Positions 44,553-52,997 of a stretch of 53,095 nucleotides of DNA are shown here, piece by piece. Numbering within the stretch: position 1 is the stretch's first letter; each line of letters begins with the position of its first letter. A program made the position numbers and the translations under genes. Under the pieces are notes generated by a model that saw only the letters and a program-made list of their open reading frames with translations, did no database searches and was not told the DNA's origin. Source of the stretch: Hyphomicrobiales bacterium (GTDB lineage Bacteria > Pseudomonadota > Alphaproteobacteria > Rhizobiales > Rhizobiaceae); assembly GCA_900473045.1 (NCBI GenBank), contig UCKS01000054.1, positions 1-53,095 on the forward strand, in the 5' to 3' direction.

Positions 44553-46505
44553 ATGCGAACACTTGTTTCCTACCTGTTTTTTACGCCGATAATTATCCTC
44601 TGTTTTGTTTCACAGGTTTCCGCGCAGTCCGATCGCTTGCGGATGGCGGCACCCAATTCAGGCGAACCGTCAACCGACCGTTTCATTGAGGTTCTCGTCT
44701 CCGAGGTCGCCAAGGAAGGTATAGAGATCGAAATTGTCAGAGGGCCGCGTTCGCCACAGGACTGGTTTAAGGCGCTGAGGGATGGGAAAGCCGAAATCGA
44801 TTTTGCCCTCCTTTCCGCACGCGCGGTTCCCAATCTGGATTTCGATCCCGCGTTCACCTATACCTCCCTTATCACTCAGCCGGGTCTGATGGAGAATTCG
44901 ACAGAGGCCTCTGCTATCCAGGATTCCTTCATTGGCGAAGCTGTTGCGTCGGAATTGAACAAAGCGGGGGTCAGTTTGGTTGCGTTCTGGAACCGCCCCT
45001 CTACAGCAATTGTCATGCGCCAGAAGCTGAGTGGCGTCTTCGATCTGCAAGGCCTGAAGGTGTTCAGCGGAACTATAGCAAGCGGACAGCTTTTGAGAGA
45101 TCTGGGTGCTTCCCCGGTTCACGAACTGGGGGCCGAGCTCAATTCGGCACTACGGTCCGGAGAGATTGATGCGGCAGAAACAAATCTCCTCTCGTCAGCG
45201 GAGCTTAATCAGAACGGCACAATCCTCAGTAACTACCAACAGAACCCAGGATTCGTCCTTGCCAACCGGAATGAGTGGCTTTCGTTATCGCAGCGAGTCC
45301 GTTCCGTTATGCAAGAATCTGCCGAAAAAGCCCGTCGCGCCTCGGAGTCGGTCGTCCGAGCTAACGAAGACAGTTTCACGAAACTGGCCGCGGAATACGG
45401 CACCACCTACACGTCAGTAGCGTCAGAAGGATGGACAACCATCCGGTCTCAAGCAGAGAGAACCTGGGTTGATCAGGCGCTGGGCGGGAACCGCAGTGAA
45501 GCCTATCAAAACCTGCTCCAGGTTAAGAATGAAATTCAGTTAACCAAAGGACGTGGCGGCGCGCTTTCAAATGGCAACACTCCCCCTGTCATACTGTTTG
45601 CCACGAACAGAAACGACGAAGGAGGAACGAATCTTGAGCATCGGTTCGGGATTACCAAGAATGAAAACCCCTTGTCGTGTGGAAGAATCGGTTTTCTTGG
45701 AGACCCTGGTCGAAAATTTGGCAAGCCTTATGCTGGACTTCTTGAACTTTCGGGGCAAACGCTGTGGAGCGGCCCAAAAAAATGTGCCGAACTCATAGAA
45801 GGCTTCGCCGGCAAGGACAAAGGCATAACTATCTTTTTCCACGGCTACTGGAACACGTTTCCCGATGCAGTGCGCAAAGCCATCGCTTTCACGGAAGATT
45901 TTGGACTGCAGCAGCCAATAATTGTTTGGTCCTGGCCATCAGCTGGCTCCCCGGGAGAGTACATCTATGACTTAAACAGTGTAACCTATACCGAGCCGTA
46001 TGTGCAGCAGTTGGTGGGCGCGCTGCTGGACAAAGGTTTGATGAGAAACGTGACCGTTGTCGCTCACAGCATGGGCAGCCGTGTGGCAGGCCAATTACTG
46101 AAATCGGCGCATGCCAAGCAGGCAAAGCTATCGAATATCGTTTTTGTCGCGGCGGACTATCCGCCCTCGCTCTTTCATCAACTGATTGAGTTCGATGGCG
46201 AAGCGGCGGTCTTAAAAACACTTTATGCAAATGAACACGATAGCGCTTTGGCGACATCCGAGTACTGGAACAGCGAAAACCCGATCGGCCGGGGCGGAAA
46301 ATATCTGACGAAATTCTTTAAAAACGTCGAGACAATCGATGTATCCGCCGTTGGAGCTGGCGGCTTGTTGAACCACTCCCACGGTTTTGAAGTAAAGCCA
46401 GTGGCAAACGACGTTTCCCGCTTGCTGCTGGAGCGGCTTAACGCGGCCAATCGTGGCTTGCCCCCGGCGCAGCTGAACGGCGTCCGCTACTGGACGATCC
46501 ATTAA
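44553..46505 (+). CDS. Exported fusion: DctP-like substrate-binding domain + DUF900 alpha/beta hydrolase
   Basis: A 650-aa protein. Signal peptide about 1-24 (cleavage near VSAQS). Residues 25-330 resemble TRAP-transporter DctP/TAXI-type periplasmic binding proteins: phrases such as LRDGKAEIDFALLSA, LQGLKVFSG and LRSGEIDAAETNLLSS match the ligand-binding lobes. Residues 345-620 form a DUF900-like alpha/beta hydrolase: ITIFFHGYWNTF, IIVWSWPSAG, AHSMGSRV with nucleophile Ser506, and His in LLNHSHGF. Binding domains are normally separate from hydrolases, so the fusion is unusual: the binding half could select the substrate or respond to it. No TRAP membrane subunits (DctQM) lie nearby. GGAGG precedes the ATG. 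Confidence 0.82.
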   Translation: MRTLVSYLFFTPIIILCFVSQVSAQSDRLRMAAPNSGEPSTDRFIEVLVSEVAKEGIEIEIVRGPRSPQDWFKALRDGKAEIDFALLSARAVPNLDFDPAFTYTSLITQPGLMENSTEASAIQDSFIGEAVASELNKAGVSLVAFWNRPSTAIVMRQKLSGVFDLQGLKVFSGTIASGQLLRDLGASPVHELGAELNSALRSGEIDAAETNLLSSAELNQNGTILSNYQQNPGFVLANRNEWLSLSQRVRSVMQESAEKARRASESVVRANEDSFTKLAAEYGTTYTSVASEGWTTIRSQAERTWVDQALGGNRSEAYQNLLQVKNEIQLTKGRGGALSNGNTPPVILFATNRNDEGGTNLEHRFGITKNENPLSCGRIGFLGDPGRKFGKPYAGLLELSGQTLWSGPKKCAELIEGFAGKDKGITIFFHGYWNTFPDAVRKAIAFTEDFGLQQPIIVWSWPSAGSPGEYIYDLNSVTYTEPYVQQLVGALLDKGLMRNVTVVAHSMGSRVAGQLLKSAHAKQAKLSNIVFVAADYPPSLFHQLIEFDGEAAVLKTLYANEHDSALATSEYWNSENPIGRGGKYLTKFFKNVETIDVSAVGAGGLLNHSHGFEVKPVANDVSRLLLERLNAANRGLPPAQLNGVRYWTIH

Positions 46506-46777
46506 TTCAGAACGAGCGTTGCCCCGAGGCTTTTCCGTTCCTCCACTCCTTCATAAATCCCATGAGCCAAAGCACCAAGTACCATAAGTGACGCCGCTTG
46601 CGACGATGACGCCAAGTCCGGCTGACGACATTATTGTGCGTGATCTACCAAACGCGGCGTTTAGATTGCTTTCCACCCCGCGTTAAGATGGGGAGCTACT
46701 CCTGCCTCCATTTACATCTTGTTTACCAATATTGGCGAAGCTGTCAGGTGAAAATTCACGCGCGGGAAGTTCTACGC

Positions 46778-47389
46778 ATGCCACGTGGCATTTTTCTGCT
46801 CGACACAAATGTCCTGAGCGACAGCCAAAAGAAGCACCCAAATCCGACTGTTGCTGATTGGCTCCGCCGACAGAGAAAAATTGCCGTACCATTTCCCGTT
46901 ATTCTGGAAATCGAGAGAGGGATAGCTGAGGTCGCAGCATACAACCCTGCCAAGGCCGCGAAACTGCGTGAATGGATGGACGGATTTCTCGCCACCGATT
47001 TCATCCACCCTGCCGACACACCGGAAGTAGCACGGATCCTGGGCCTCATGTACTGCTGTGGCCCATTAAAAGATCTCTGGTGTACGGAGGTGCAATCGAA
47101 GAAGAGACCTGGGCAGGACCTTTTTATTGCGGCCGTAGCAATCGCATACGGCTTTTCAATTGCCACTGTGAATGTGGGAGATTTCGTTCGGATCAATAGC
47201 AAATTCCCACTCCCCGGCCTCTACAATCCAGTGGATGGTGTCTGGGCTGTTCCGGCACTGGATCTGCGACCTTCCGTTAGCTCGGTTACGAGGCCGGTAC
47301 ACCATGGTCCACCTAAACCAATTGGAAAAGCAGTAGCGGTCATCGCCTCCCCCCACGGAGCCAGAAACGTCGATCTACATAGGACTTGA
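46778..47389 (+). CDS. PIN-domain toxin-like protein (VapC type)
   Basis: A 203-aa protein whose first ~145 residues match the PIN fold: LLDTNVLSD with the first acidic residue, EIERG, then GQDLFIAAVAIAYG and NVGDF with the last acids. The C-terminal ~55 residues (Pro/Val-rich, basic) are unlike VapC and may be a read-through of a lost stop. ATG 46778 with GGGAAG upstream is the best start. There is no antitoxin gene immediately upstream as would be normal; a Phd-like gene lies 350 nt downstream. Predicted activity: Mg2+-dependent RNA cleavage. Confidence 0.75.
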   Translation: MPRGIFLLDTNVLSDSQKKHPNPTVADWLRRQRKIAVPFPVILEIERGIAEVAAYNPAKAAKLREWMDGFLATDFIHPADTPEVARILGLMYCCGPLKDLWCTEVQSKKRPGQDLFIAAVAIAYGFSIATVNVGDFVRINSKFPLPGLYNPVDGVWAVPALDLRPSVSSVTRPVHHGPPKPIGKAVAVIASPHGARNVDLHRT

Positions 47390-47739
47390 CATCATCGCGA
47401 TGTTCTGCTTATGTTCTTGAATGCAAAAGATCACTAAGCATCTAAACCGAATAGGCTGATCCGAATATATATCACCGCTGAGTTGGAATTCTTCCAGAGC
47501 GGCTGATTACGGACCCTTTAGCGGCTACAGGATCGCGCGGCTTTCAGCCTTCCCCAGATGTTCGCAGACAGGTAATTGCCACATCTCGTACCTGCTGTCC
47601 TGAGGTCCACATATCGAAGGCCCAGCATCTTCCATTTTTGCATAGACGCGATACGCCTCGATTTGTCCGGAGTCATGCTTTTATCGCTTGCGCTAAAGCG
47701 CTATATACATCCCAGTCGCCGGAAAGGGCATGGAACTCG
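47390..47739. other. Intergenic region between PIN and Phd-like genes
   Basis: 350 nt without a convincing gene. It separates toxin-like and antitoxin-like genes that would normally touch. AT-rich patch around 47470-47480 (atatatatca); a promoter for the Phd-like gene probably lies here. Confidence 0.3.
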
Positions 47740-47934
47740 ATGATCGCAACAAAACTCTGGAAAAGACTTGATGCGGAACAACGTATCGACGAGGTCCTTG
47801 ATTGCGCAAAATCAGGCCAGACGCAGTACATTGATGATAGGACCGGGATATTTGAAGTTAAATTCGTTGCATCCACCGCCAAGGAAGCCGCAGGCAAGTT
47901 TCTAGCCAGCGGTGGTCCAATCGATGACGATTGA
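47740..47934 (+). CDS. Phd/YefM-type antitoxin-like protein
   Basis: A 64-aa protein: EQRIDEVLDCAKSGQTQYI is the Phd-type helix-turn and strand, followed by an acidic C-terminal tail ending GGPIDDD such as antitoxins use to bind PIN toxins. GGAAAGGG upstream supports the ATG. It stands after, not before, the PIN gene and without a toxin downstream, so it is either an orphan or the separated partner of the PIN protein. Confidence 0.58.
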   Translation: MIATKLWKRLDAEQRIDEVLDCAKSGQTQYIDDRTGIFEVKFVASTAKEAAGKFLASGGPIDDD

Positions 47935-48215
47935 GGCATGCTGGAATGCTGGCAGCTCGAGTCTTCGATTGTCCCGAAGCCACGGGTGTTGTTGCGTCCA
48001 ATGTTCCGCCAGTCGGCGTTCGCAAATGGATTGGAACCGGATCATCTTGCTCGTTCGGCGTGGAGCGTATCGCTCGCCTCCGGCCATCGTAAATAGGAAC
48101 AGCCCATAGCAATTTGGGGCCGAATAACGAGTTCGCCATTTTCGCGAAATGGGAGCTGGCCTGCAAGTGCGACGAAGTGTAAGAATTATTTACGTTTGTC
48201 GTCACATTTTTATGT

Positions 48216-48291
48216 AGGCCTGTAGCTCAATGGTTAGAGCCGTCGGCTCATAACCGATTGGTTGCAGGTTCGAGTCCTGCCGGGCCTACCA
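48216..48291 (+). tRNA. tRNA with CAT anticodon, probably tRNA-Ile2 (lysidine type)
   Basis: 76 nt folding as a full cloverleaf: acceptor AGGCCTG/CGGGCCT (one T-G pair), anticodon stem GTCGG/CCGAT with loop CTCATAA (anticodon CAT), T-loop TTCGAGT and encoded CCA. The loop CTCATAA and the following TTGGTTGC resemble tRNA-Ile2 (CAT, modified to lysidine) more than the initiator or elongator Met tRNA. tRNA genes are favoured integration sites, and the gene sits between two gene-poor stretches; no duplicate of its 3' end was noticed in the window. Confidence 0.9.
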
Positions 48292-48293
48292 TC

Positions 48294-48310
48294 TCTCCGC
48301 TCCACGGAGA
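48294..48310. terminator. Hairpin just after the tRNA
   Basis: TCTCCG (48294-48299), loop CTCCA and CGGAGA (48305-48310) form a 6-bp stem starting 3 nt after the CCA. No T-run follows; it may act in 3' processing. Confidence 0.4.
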
Positions 48311-48490
48311 CAATGAATGCAAGGCACGACATCGATCGTAAGCCGTCTCAGCAAAGCCAATAGAACTCTGACCCTGATGTATCCTGCAAATGCGCAGCCA
48401 CTAACCGCTCGAAACAAAGCATGAACATTATGTTTACATATCTTTAATCACGTGTATCCTATAGTTGCATCAGGAATCGGGGGGCTGCCT

Positions 48491-48715
48491 GTGACGTCGG
48501 TCGCGCGCAAGATGTTGTTATTGCCGCATTGCCGTTTTTGCGGCCGCGAGTGGCTTCTGCCCGAGCACGTCTCGGCAACTGCCTCATATTGCCACGAGTG
48601 CAGAGATGAGCGACTAGCACTTTTGCCCAGCAGGGGCAGCGGAGTGCGATTTATCGAAGGCCGCAACGGAGAGCGCGTTGTGGTCCCCCAGAAGCGGCGA
48701 TCGGCTACGCCTTGA
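48491..48715 (+). CDS. Small zinc-ribbon-like protein
   Basis: A 74-aa protein with two CxxC knuckles, CRFCG and CHEC, 24 residues apart, then a basic tail ([20 protein letters not shown]). GTG 48491 has a G-rich ribosome site at good spacing; the frame upstream to 48452 lacks one. Its 3' end overlaps the converging kinase gene by 11 nt. A nucleic-acid or metal-binding adaptor is likely; function unknown. Confidence 0.5.
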   Translation: MTSVARKMLLLPHCRFCGREWLLPEHVSATASYCHECRDERLALLPSRGSGVRFIEGRNGERVVVPQKRRSATP

Positions 48716-49778
48716 CCGCTCTGGAAGCGAAGAAGGACTGGAGGGCAGTGTAGATGGCCTTCCACTTGTCTCCCCTATGGCTGACGGCAATCGTCCGGCG
48801 ACCTTTCCCCGACATATCTTCAGACCAAGCAGACCAGTGCTCGCCTGGACGTCCGAGGTAACTCTGCCACTCCACGCGTACACGGCGCGTGCCTTTGACG
48901 AGTTCCCACCGGATGACCTCCTCTTCAATAGTACATATCCACGGTTCGACCGCGGGTAGCCTCGCGATCGAGTTCACTGCCGCCCCCAGCGACTGGCAGC
49001 GGTTCATAGTTTCGCGACGACAGAGCTTGGCGATGGTATTTCGCCAAGCCGGGGGAACGTGGGGTAGAAACAGCATCTTCGGCTTGAGGTACGGATCGCC
49101 ATTATCCCCCTCGGCAAGCAGGCACCCTTTCCCGTCCCGAAGAAACCATTGGTCGCCCGAAACAAGGTTCAAAAAGCTCACGCCCAGCGAATAGACGTCC
49201 GAAAGCTCCGAGCACGCTTGCTCCGCGAGAACCTCGGGTGCCCAGTACATGGCGGTCCCATAGGGGGTCGCGAAGCCGAATTGGAGATCGTCGGTCACGA
49301 ACCCGAAATCACCGAGCTTGGCGCGCCCGTCCGCCTTGAGGAGGATGTTGTCAGGCTTGATGTCGCGGTGGAGGTACCCGTTCCCGTGAATGTAGTTCAG
49401 CCCGATAGCCGTGTCTCTGATGATTGCCTTCGCTCGGGGCAGCGACACAACGTTCGCTCCCGTCAGTTGGCGTGCCGACTTGCCCTCACAGTACTCCATC
49501 ACGATCAGAAATTCATCGGCGTCCGGCGTCCGCAGCACTTGATGGAACTTCACGACGTTGTCATGCTCCAACGCCTTGAGGTTTCTCGCTTCCTTGAGCG
49601 CGGCCGCGCAGGCCTCGACCCACGCTTCTTCCGATCCGAACTTCGATCGGAAGAAGCGTTTGACGGCCACGTCCCCGTGTACCGGGTCGCTATAACGATG
49701 TACCTCGCCAAATACCCCCTCGCCGATCGGCTCGAGAAGCGTAAGGGATGCGACGTAGTTGAAGGTCGCGTCCATCAC
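48705..49778 (-). CDS. Serine/threonine protein kinase (active-site complete)
   Basis: A 357-aa Hanks-type kinase. P-loop GEGVFGEV (19-26), Lys40 in VAVKRF, Glu63 in the C-helix ([10 protein letters not shown]), HRDIKPDN (137-144), DFG (157-159) and an APE-like PE after YWAPE. No transmembrane segment: cytosolic, unlike most PknB proteins. The last ~85 residues form an unassigned domain ([21 protein letters not shown]). The gene overlaps the upstream RNase H-like gene by 4 nt (ATGA), so the pair is one unit, divergent from PRTase-DprA-HAD. Predicted role: phosphorylation signalling or effector kinase in a stress/defence module; target unknown. Confidence 0.9.
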   Translation of the reverse strand: MMDATFNYVASLTLLEPIGEGVFGEVHRYSDPVHGDVAVKRFFRSKFGSEEAWVEACAAALKEARNLKALEHDNVVKFHQVLRTPDADEFLIVMEYCEGKSARQLTGANVVSLPRAKAIIRDTAIGLNYIHGNGYLHRDIKPDNILLKADGRAKLGDFGFVTDDLQFGFATPYGTAMYWAPEVLAEQACSELSDVYSLGVSFLNLVSGDQWFLRDGKGCLLAEGDNGDPYLKPKMLFLPHVPPAWRNTIAKLCRRETMNRCQSLGAAVNSIARLPAVEPWICTIEEEVIRWELVKGTRRVRVEWQSYLGRPGEHWSAWSEDMSGKGRRTIAVSHRGDKWKAIYTALQSFFASRAVKA

Positions 49779-50230
49779 GGTGTTGCCGAAAGCAGGAGGA
49801 AGGCCGCTTCCCGGCTTCCTTTCCGGAGGTCTGCGCCGTCGAAATTCTCGTCGAAAAACACGTCGTCCTTCAGATATTCGTCCACCTTTCGAGACCCGAA
49901 GTTTCTGCTTAGGTGGTTCTTTTGGAGCTGACGCACGGGGACATGATTGGGTACTGCAGCAAGGAACACCCCACGCAATTCCGCCGCATGAAGGACAGCA
50001 GTCGTCGCCGGGTTTCTGCCTCCAGCACTAGCTTTCAAGACGACACTCTCAATCCCCTGCATGAGTCTGTCGGCAATTCGTTTATGCATAACGACGTAGG
50101 CCAGCTTTCGATCGCCCTTTTCCAGGTCGAACGTCTCGTCCTTGATTATTGTAACGGTTTGATCTGCGTTGATCGTGCCCTCGGCCAGGACGATTTTTTC
50201 TGACACCACCACGACTGCGATCACGCTCAT
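49775..50230 (-). CDS. Predicted RNase H-fold protein (DUF3010-like)
   Basis: A 151-aa protein. The start alternates strands ([30 protein letters not shown]) like an RNase H core; then [12 protein letters not shown], a helix [15 protein letters not shown], the motif [16 protein letters not shown] and a final helix [10 protein letters not shown]. The order resembles DUF3010 proteins as I remember them. Catalytic acids are not obvious, so nuclease activity is uncertain. It is the first gene of the kinase unit (ATGA overlap), divergent from the PRTase with about 270 nt between. Confidence 0.5.
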   Translation of the reverse strand: MSVIAVVVVSEKIVLAEGTINADQTVTIIKDETFDLEKGDRKLAYVVMHKRIADRLMQGIESVVLKASAGGRNPATTAVLHAAELRGVFLAAVPNHVPVRQLQKNHLSRNFGSRKVDEYLKDDVFFDENFDGADLRKGSREAAFLLLSATP

Positions 50231-50446
50231 CTAAACTCCTCACTATGCTTAAATCGTCCTACGGACCACTAGCATATCCATTTAGATTTGCACTCTGGTT
50301 AGCGACAGAAATTTTGAGTCTCTCCTCAACTTTCAGCTGTTACCGATGCCGCTTTGTGACTTCATTCTCTCCAGGTACGGGAGAGTTGGTTCAAAATGAT
50401 TTTTTTGTCAATTTCCCAGACATTAGGCCTTAAATTTAGGCAGCTG

Positions 50447-50499
50447 CCCCCCCACATACCCTTGCCGGGGAAAAACAGACTGCATTGGGGGGGGGTAAA
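50447..50499 (+). promoter_or_regulatory. C7/G9 leader of the PRTase gene, Shine-Dalgarno in a G-run
   Basis: A run of seven C (50447-50453) and a run of nine G (50487-50495) lie 33 nt apart in the short leader. The G-run takes the place of the Shine-Dalgarno, ending 4 nt before the ATG at 50500. The two runs can pair to hide the ribosome site. G-runs of this length are prone to slippage, which would alter both spacing and pairing. Confidence 0.5.
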
Positions 50500-51162
50500 A
50501 TGATACCTTGGATGGCCAGAAGTGACTGGATGGAGTTTCCGCGACTGTCAGTGAATGCGGGTCTAACCCGGACGTTCACGCTCGCCTACAAGTTGACGGA
50601 CAAGTCATCCGAAAATTGGTCGGCCAGGTTCGTCCGGTTCAAGAATAAGGACCGAAAGGCGTCGGTCGGCGCTGCACGTCTTTTCTACGACACCTTCCCG
50701 CCGATGTTCGAGTCCCTCGGCTTGCGACCGCGCGACTGCGTTTTCGTTAGTGTCCTTTCTTCGTCGGAAACGCGTGCTGACCCTGACCGGGACATCCCCT
50801 TCATAACGGATCAGCTTGCGGAACTGGTGGACGCGCATGAAGCCATCGACGCGATCACAAAACAGCGGCACGGAAAAATACATCTCCAACCCGCCAATGG
50901 ACGAGAAGCGGAACTCGCAAAGGCCCAATACGTAAGTGGGCGATTGCCGGCGTCGAATGTCTTCATCTTCGATGACTTCGTTACACGTGGAAGCACGTTG
51001 TCAAAGGTTGCCCAGGCTGTGCACGCGGCTAATCCAGGGAGCACCGTCTATGGCGTAGCTCTGGCCAAGACGGAGCGCGTCTCTTACTGTTACACGAACG
51101 AGAATGACCACGTCCCGGCAAGATGGAACAAGATCTGGACCGACGGCGAAAAGGAAGTTTAA
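50500..51162 (+). CDS. Phosphoribosyltransferase-like protein
   Basis: A 220-aa type I PRTase-like protein. The PRPP-binding loop is clear: strand and loop VFIFDDFVTRGSTL (154-167), with two Asp and the small-residue/Ser-Thr end. The hood and N-terminal region are not close to any biosynthetic PRTase I know; ComF-like and conflict-associated PRTases are the nearest in shape. ATG 50500 is used; an in-frame TTG at 50485 lies next to the G-run. It starts a three-gene unit with DprA (14 nt) and HAD (2 nt). Possible roles: nucleotide salvage, making a nucleotide-like signal, or sensing PRPP. Confidence 0.8.
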   Translation: MIPWMARSDWMEFPRLSVNAGLTRTFTLAYKLTDKSSENWSARFVRFKNKDRKASVGAARLFYDTFPPMFESLGLRPRDCVFVSVLSSSETRADPDRDIPFITDQLAELVDAHEAIDAITKQRHGKIHLQPANGREAELAKAQYVSGRLPASNVFIFDDFVTRGSTLSKVAQAVHAANPGSTVYGVALAKTERVSYCYTNENDHVPARWNKIWTDGEKEV

Positions 51163-51176
51163 AACCAGAGCGGCCC

Positions 51177-52130
51177 ATGACCAAAGAATTGTCGAAAAGC
51201 GCGCTTGCAACTGTCGCCCTCATGAGGATCAGAGGTATCGGCCGTCGTGCGGCAGTGAGGCTTGTCGAAAAGCCCCTTCTCACCGAAGACGACGAGCGCG
51301 GCCTCTTTGATCGCGCCGCGCGGCAGAGGATAGACGGCACACTGCTGCGGGAGGCTTGGCTATACGCGGAGGAGCAGCTACGCAAAAGCGAAGATGTGGG
51401 AATTCGTGCGTCCTCGTTTTTCGATGAAACATACCCCGCTCGGCTACGCAGCATACCGGATCCACCTGCGGTTCTTTTCGTGAAGGGGAACTCGCAGGGC
51501 CTTAACTTTGAAAATACCTTGGCCGTGGTCGGAACGAGGGAGCCAACCGACTACGGTCAACGCGTCTCCCGGCGCCTAGCGGCTATCGCGGTGGACATGG
51601 GATTTAGCATTGTTAGCGGGCTCGCTCATGGCTGCGACACATTCGCGCACGAAGGCTGCGTCGAAGCTGCGGGGACGGGAATAGCGGTTCTGGCCCATGG
51701 CCTTGACAAGGTATATCCGGCCGCTAACAAGAAGCTCGCGCAGCGGCTTCTTGAGCATGGAGGTTGCTTGGTCAGCGAGTATCCCATCGGAATAACCCCG
51801 ATGAGGACCGCATTCGCGGAGCGCGATCGAATTCAGAGTGGTCTGTCGGACGGCGTTTTGGTGATCGAGACGGACGTGAAGGGTGGCACGATGCATACTG
51901 TCAACTTCGCCCGCCAGCAAAAGCGCACTCTCGCCTGCATCGACCATCCGGCCGTTTGGCACACAGAGGCTAAAGTACAGGGAAACCGGATGATGATCTC
52001 AGAGCGGTGGGCTGAACCCATCGCAAACGGAGACGATCTTACCGACCTTCTTCGTCGAATAATGCAGCGCCCTCGAGCCGTCTGCGAGACTGTGCCTCAT
52101 ACAGATCCTCAGGGGAAAATGGACTTCTAG
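51177..52130 (+). CDS. DprA/Smf-family (SLOG) protein, short form
   Basis: A 317-aa protein with the DprA Rossmann (SLOG) core: LAVVGTREPTDYGQRVS, IVSGLAHGCDTFAHEGC, GLDKVYPAANKKLAQ, GGCLVSEYPIG and RDRIQSGLSDGVLVIETDVKGG. A helical N-terminal region (about 1-90) precedes it and the C-terminal winged helix of housekeeping DprA is missing, so it is likely a specialised paralogue and not the natural transformation factor. ATG 51177 lies 14 nt after the PRTase stop. Family knowledge: SLOG domains bind nucleotides or single-stranded DNA and appear in nucleotide-centred conflict systems. Confidence 0.85.
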   Translation: MTKELSKSALATVALMRIRGIGRRAAVRLVEKPLLTEDDERGLFDRAARQRIDGTLLREAWLYAEEQLRKSEDVGIRASSFFDETYPARLRSIPDPPAVLFVKGNSQGLNFENTLAVVGTREPTDYGQRVSRRLAAIAVDMGFSIVSGLAHGCDTFAHEGCVEAAGTGIAVLAHGLDKVYPAANKKLAQRLLEHGGCLVSEYPIGITPMRTAFAERDRIQSGLSDGVLVIETDVKGGTMHTVNFARQQKRTLACIDHPAVWHTEAKVQGNRMMISERWAEPIANGDDLTDLLRRIMQRPRAVCETVPHTDPQGKMDF

Positions 52131-52132
52131 AG

Positions 52133-52636
52133 ATGATTATTTTCGACTTCGATCAGACCCTCGTCGATACTTCTCCAGTCGAGCCATTACGAGCGGCGCG
52201 CGATTGGAAGGGAGTGATGGCCCGAGCGGATCGGCTCGAAGTGTATCCGGGGATCAGCGGGCTACTCGCGGACCTCAGCGCCCGGGGTCACAAGCTGGCG
52301 ATCGTCACTAAGAGTCCTGATATGGTGCCGAAGTGGTTCATCGCGAAGTATGGCTGGCCGATTGATGTCCTAGTCGGTTACCATCACGTTAAACGGCGTA
52401 AGCCCGATCCCGAAGGCCTCCTCCTCGCGATGGGCAAAGTTAGGGCAGACGCGGCGGTGAGTTATCATGTGGGCGATCACGTACAGGACACGCAGGCCGC
52501 TCGGGGAGCCGGTGTCACCGCTATTGGTGTTACGTGGGGAATTGAGGATGACACTGAGTTGCGTGCTTCAGGCCCGGACGTCGTTTTCGCTACAGTGGAA
52601 GAACTTGAGCATTTCTTTGCAGACCGAGCTCCTTAG
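52133..52636 (+). CDS. HAD-superfamily hydrolase
   Basis: A 167-aa HAD phosphatase: motif I FDFDQTLVDTS (Asp5 nucleophile, Asp7), motif II IVTKSP, Lys in KRRKPDPEG, motif III HVGDHVQDTQAA with the metal Asp. Short cap between motifs I and II, phosphoglycolate-phosphatase-like. It starts 2 nt after the DprA stop. Together with the PRTase it suggests a small module that makes or removes a phosphorylated nucleotide-like molecule. Confidence 0.88.
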   Translation: MIIFDFDQTLVDTSPVEPLRAARDWKGVMARADRLEVYPGISGLLADLSARGHKLAIVTKSPDMVPKWFIAKYGWPIDVLVGYHHVKRRKPDPEGLLLAMGKVRADAAVSYHVGDHVQDTQAARGAGVTAIGVTWGIEDDTELRASGPDVVFATVEELEHFFADRAP

Positions 52637-52656
52637 TACTGCCCCCCGGGCGCGGT

Positions 52657-52696
52657 CCCGGGCCACTGACGTGATGACGTCGTTTCGCGGCCCGGG
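52657..52696. terminator. GC-rich inverted repeat between convergent genes
   Basis: CCCGGGCC (52657-52664) and GGCCCGGG (52689-52696) pair around an inner dyad (gacgt...acgtc). Located between the HAD stop (52636) and the stop of the converging coiled-coil gene (52704), so a bidirectional terminator is likely although no T-run follows. Confidence 0.5.
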
Positions 52697-52703
52697 CAGA
52701 GTT

Positions 52704-52997
52704 TCACGCTACGCGACGTGACGGAGGGAGCCGGAACCCGGTGGACTTGGACACCTCTCCGGTGACTCCGGTTTTCATGCGCTGAACCATGTCCTTGTTT
52801 CCCGTCGCGCTGAAAGCTCTTTCAGCGGCGCGAAGCGCCGCCTTCATGCGCTCGTTCTCTTCTTTGAGCGCGAGATGTGCCTCGCTCGCACACGTCAACT
52901 CATCGTTCAATCTCGTAATCTCTGAACTGAGACCTTCAATCGTCACTTCGCTGTCCTTTTCTGGGCTCTGTCTGCGAACTGTCTGCCAAGTGTCCAT
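52704..52997 (-). CDS. Small coiled-coil protein
   Basis: A 97-aa protein, mainly one long amphipathic helix (SSEITRLNDELTCASEAHLA, followed by KEENERMKAALRAAERAF) with heptad spacing, then a basic tail. AGGAGGG directly before ATG 52997 supports the start, so the upstream in-frame codons to 53018 are not used. Function unknown; convergent with the HAD gene. Confidence 0.55.
   Translation of the reverse strand: MDTWQTVRRQSPEKDSEVTIEGLSSEITRLNDELTCASEAHLALKEENERMKAALRAAERAFSATGNKDMVQRMKTGVTGEVSKSTGFRLPPSRRVA

Noticed and set aside
45536..46257. Several minus-strand frames inside the DctP-DUF900 gene
   Set aside because: They are antisense shadows of the gene with intact signal peptide and hydrolase motifs.
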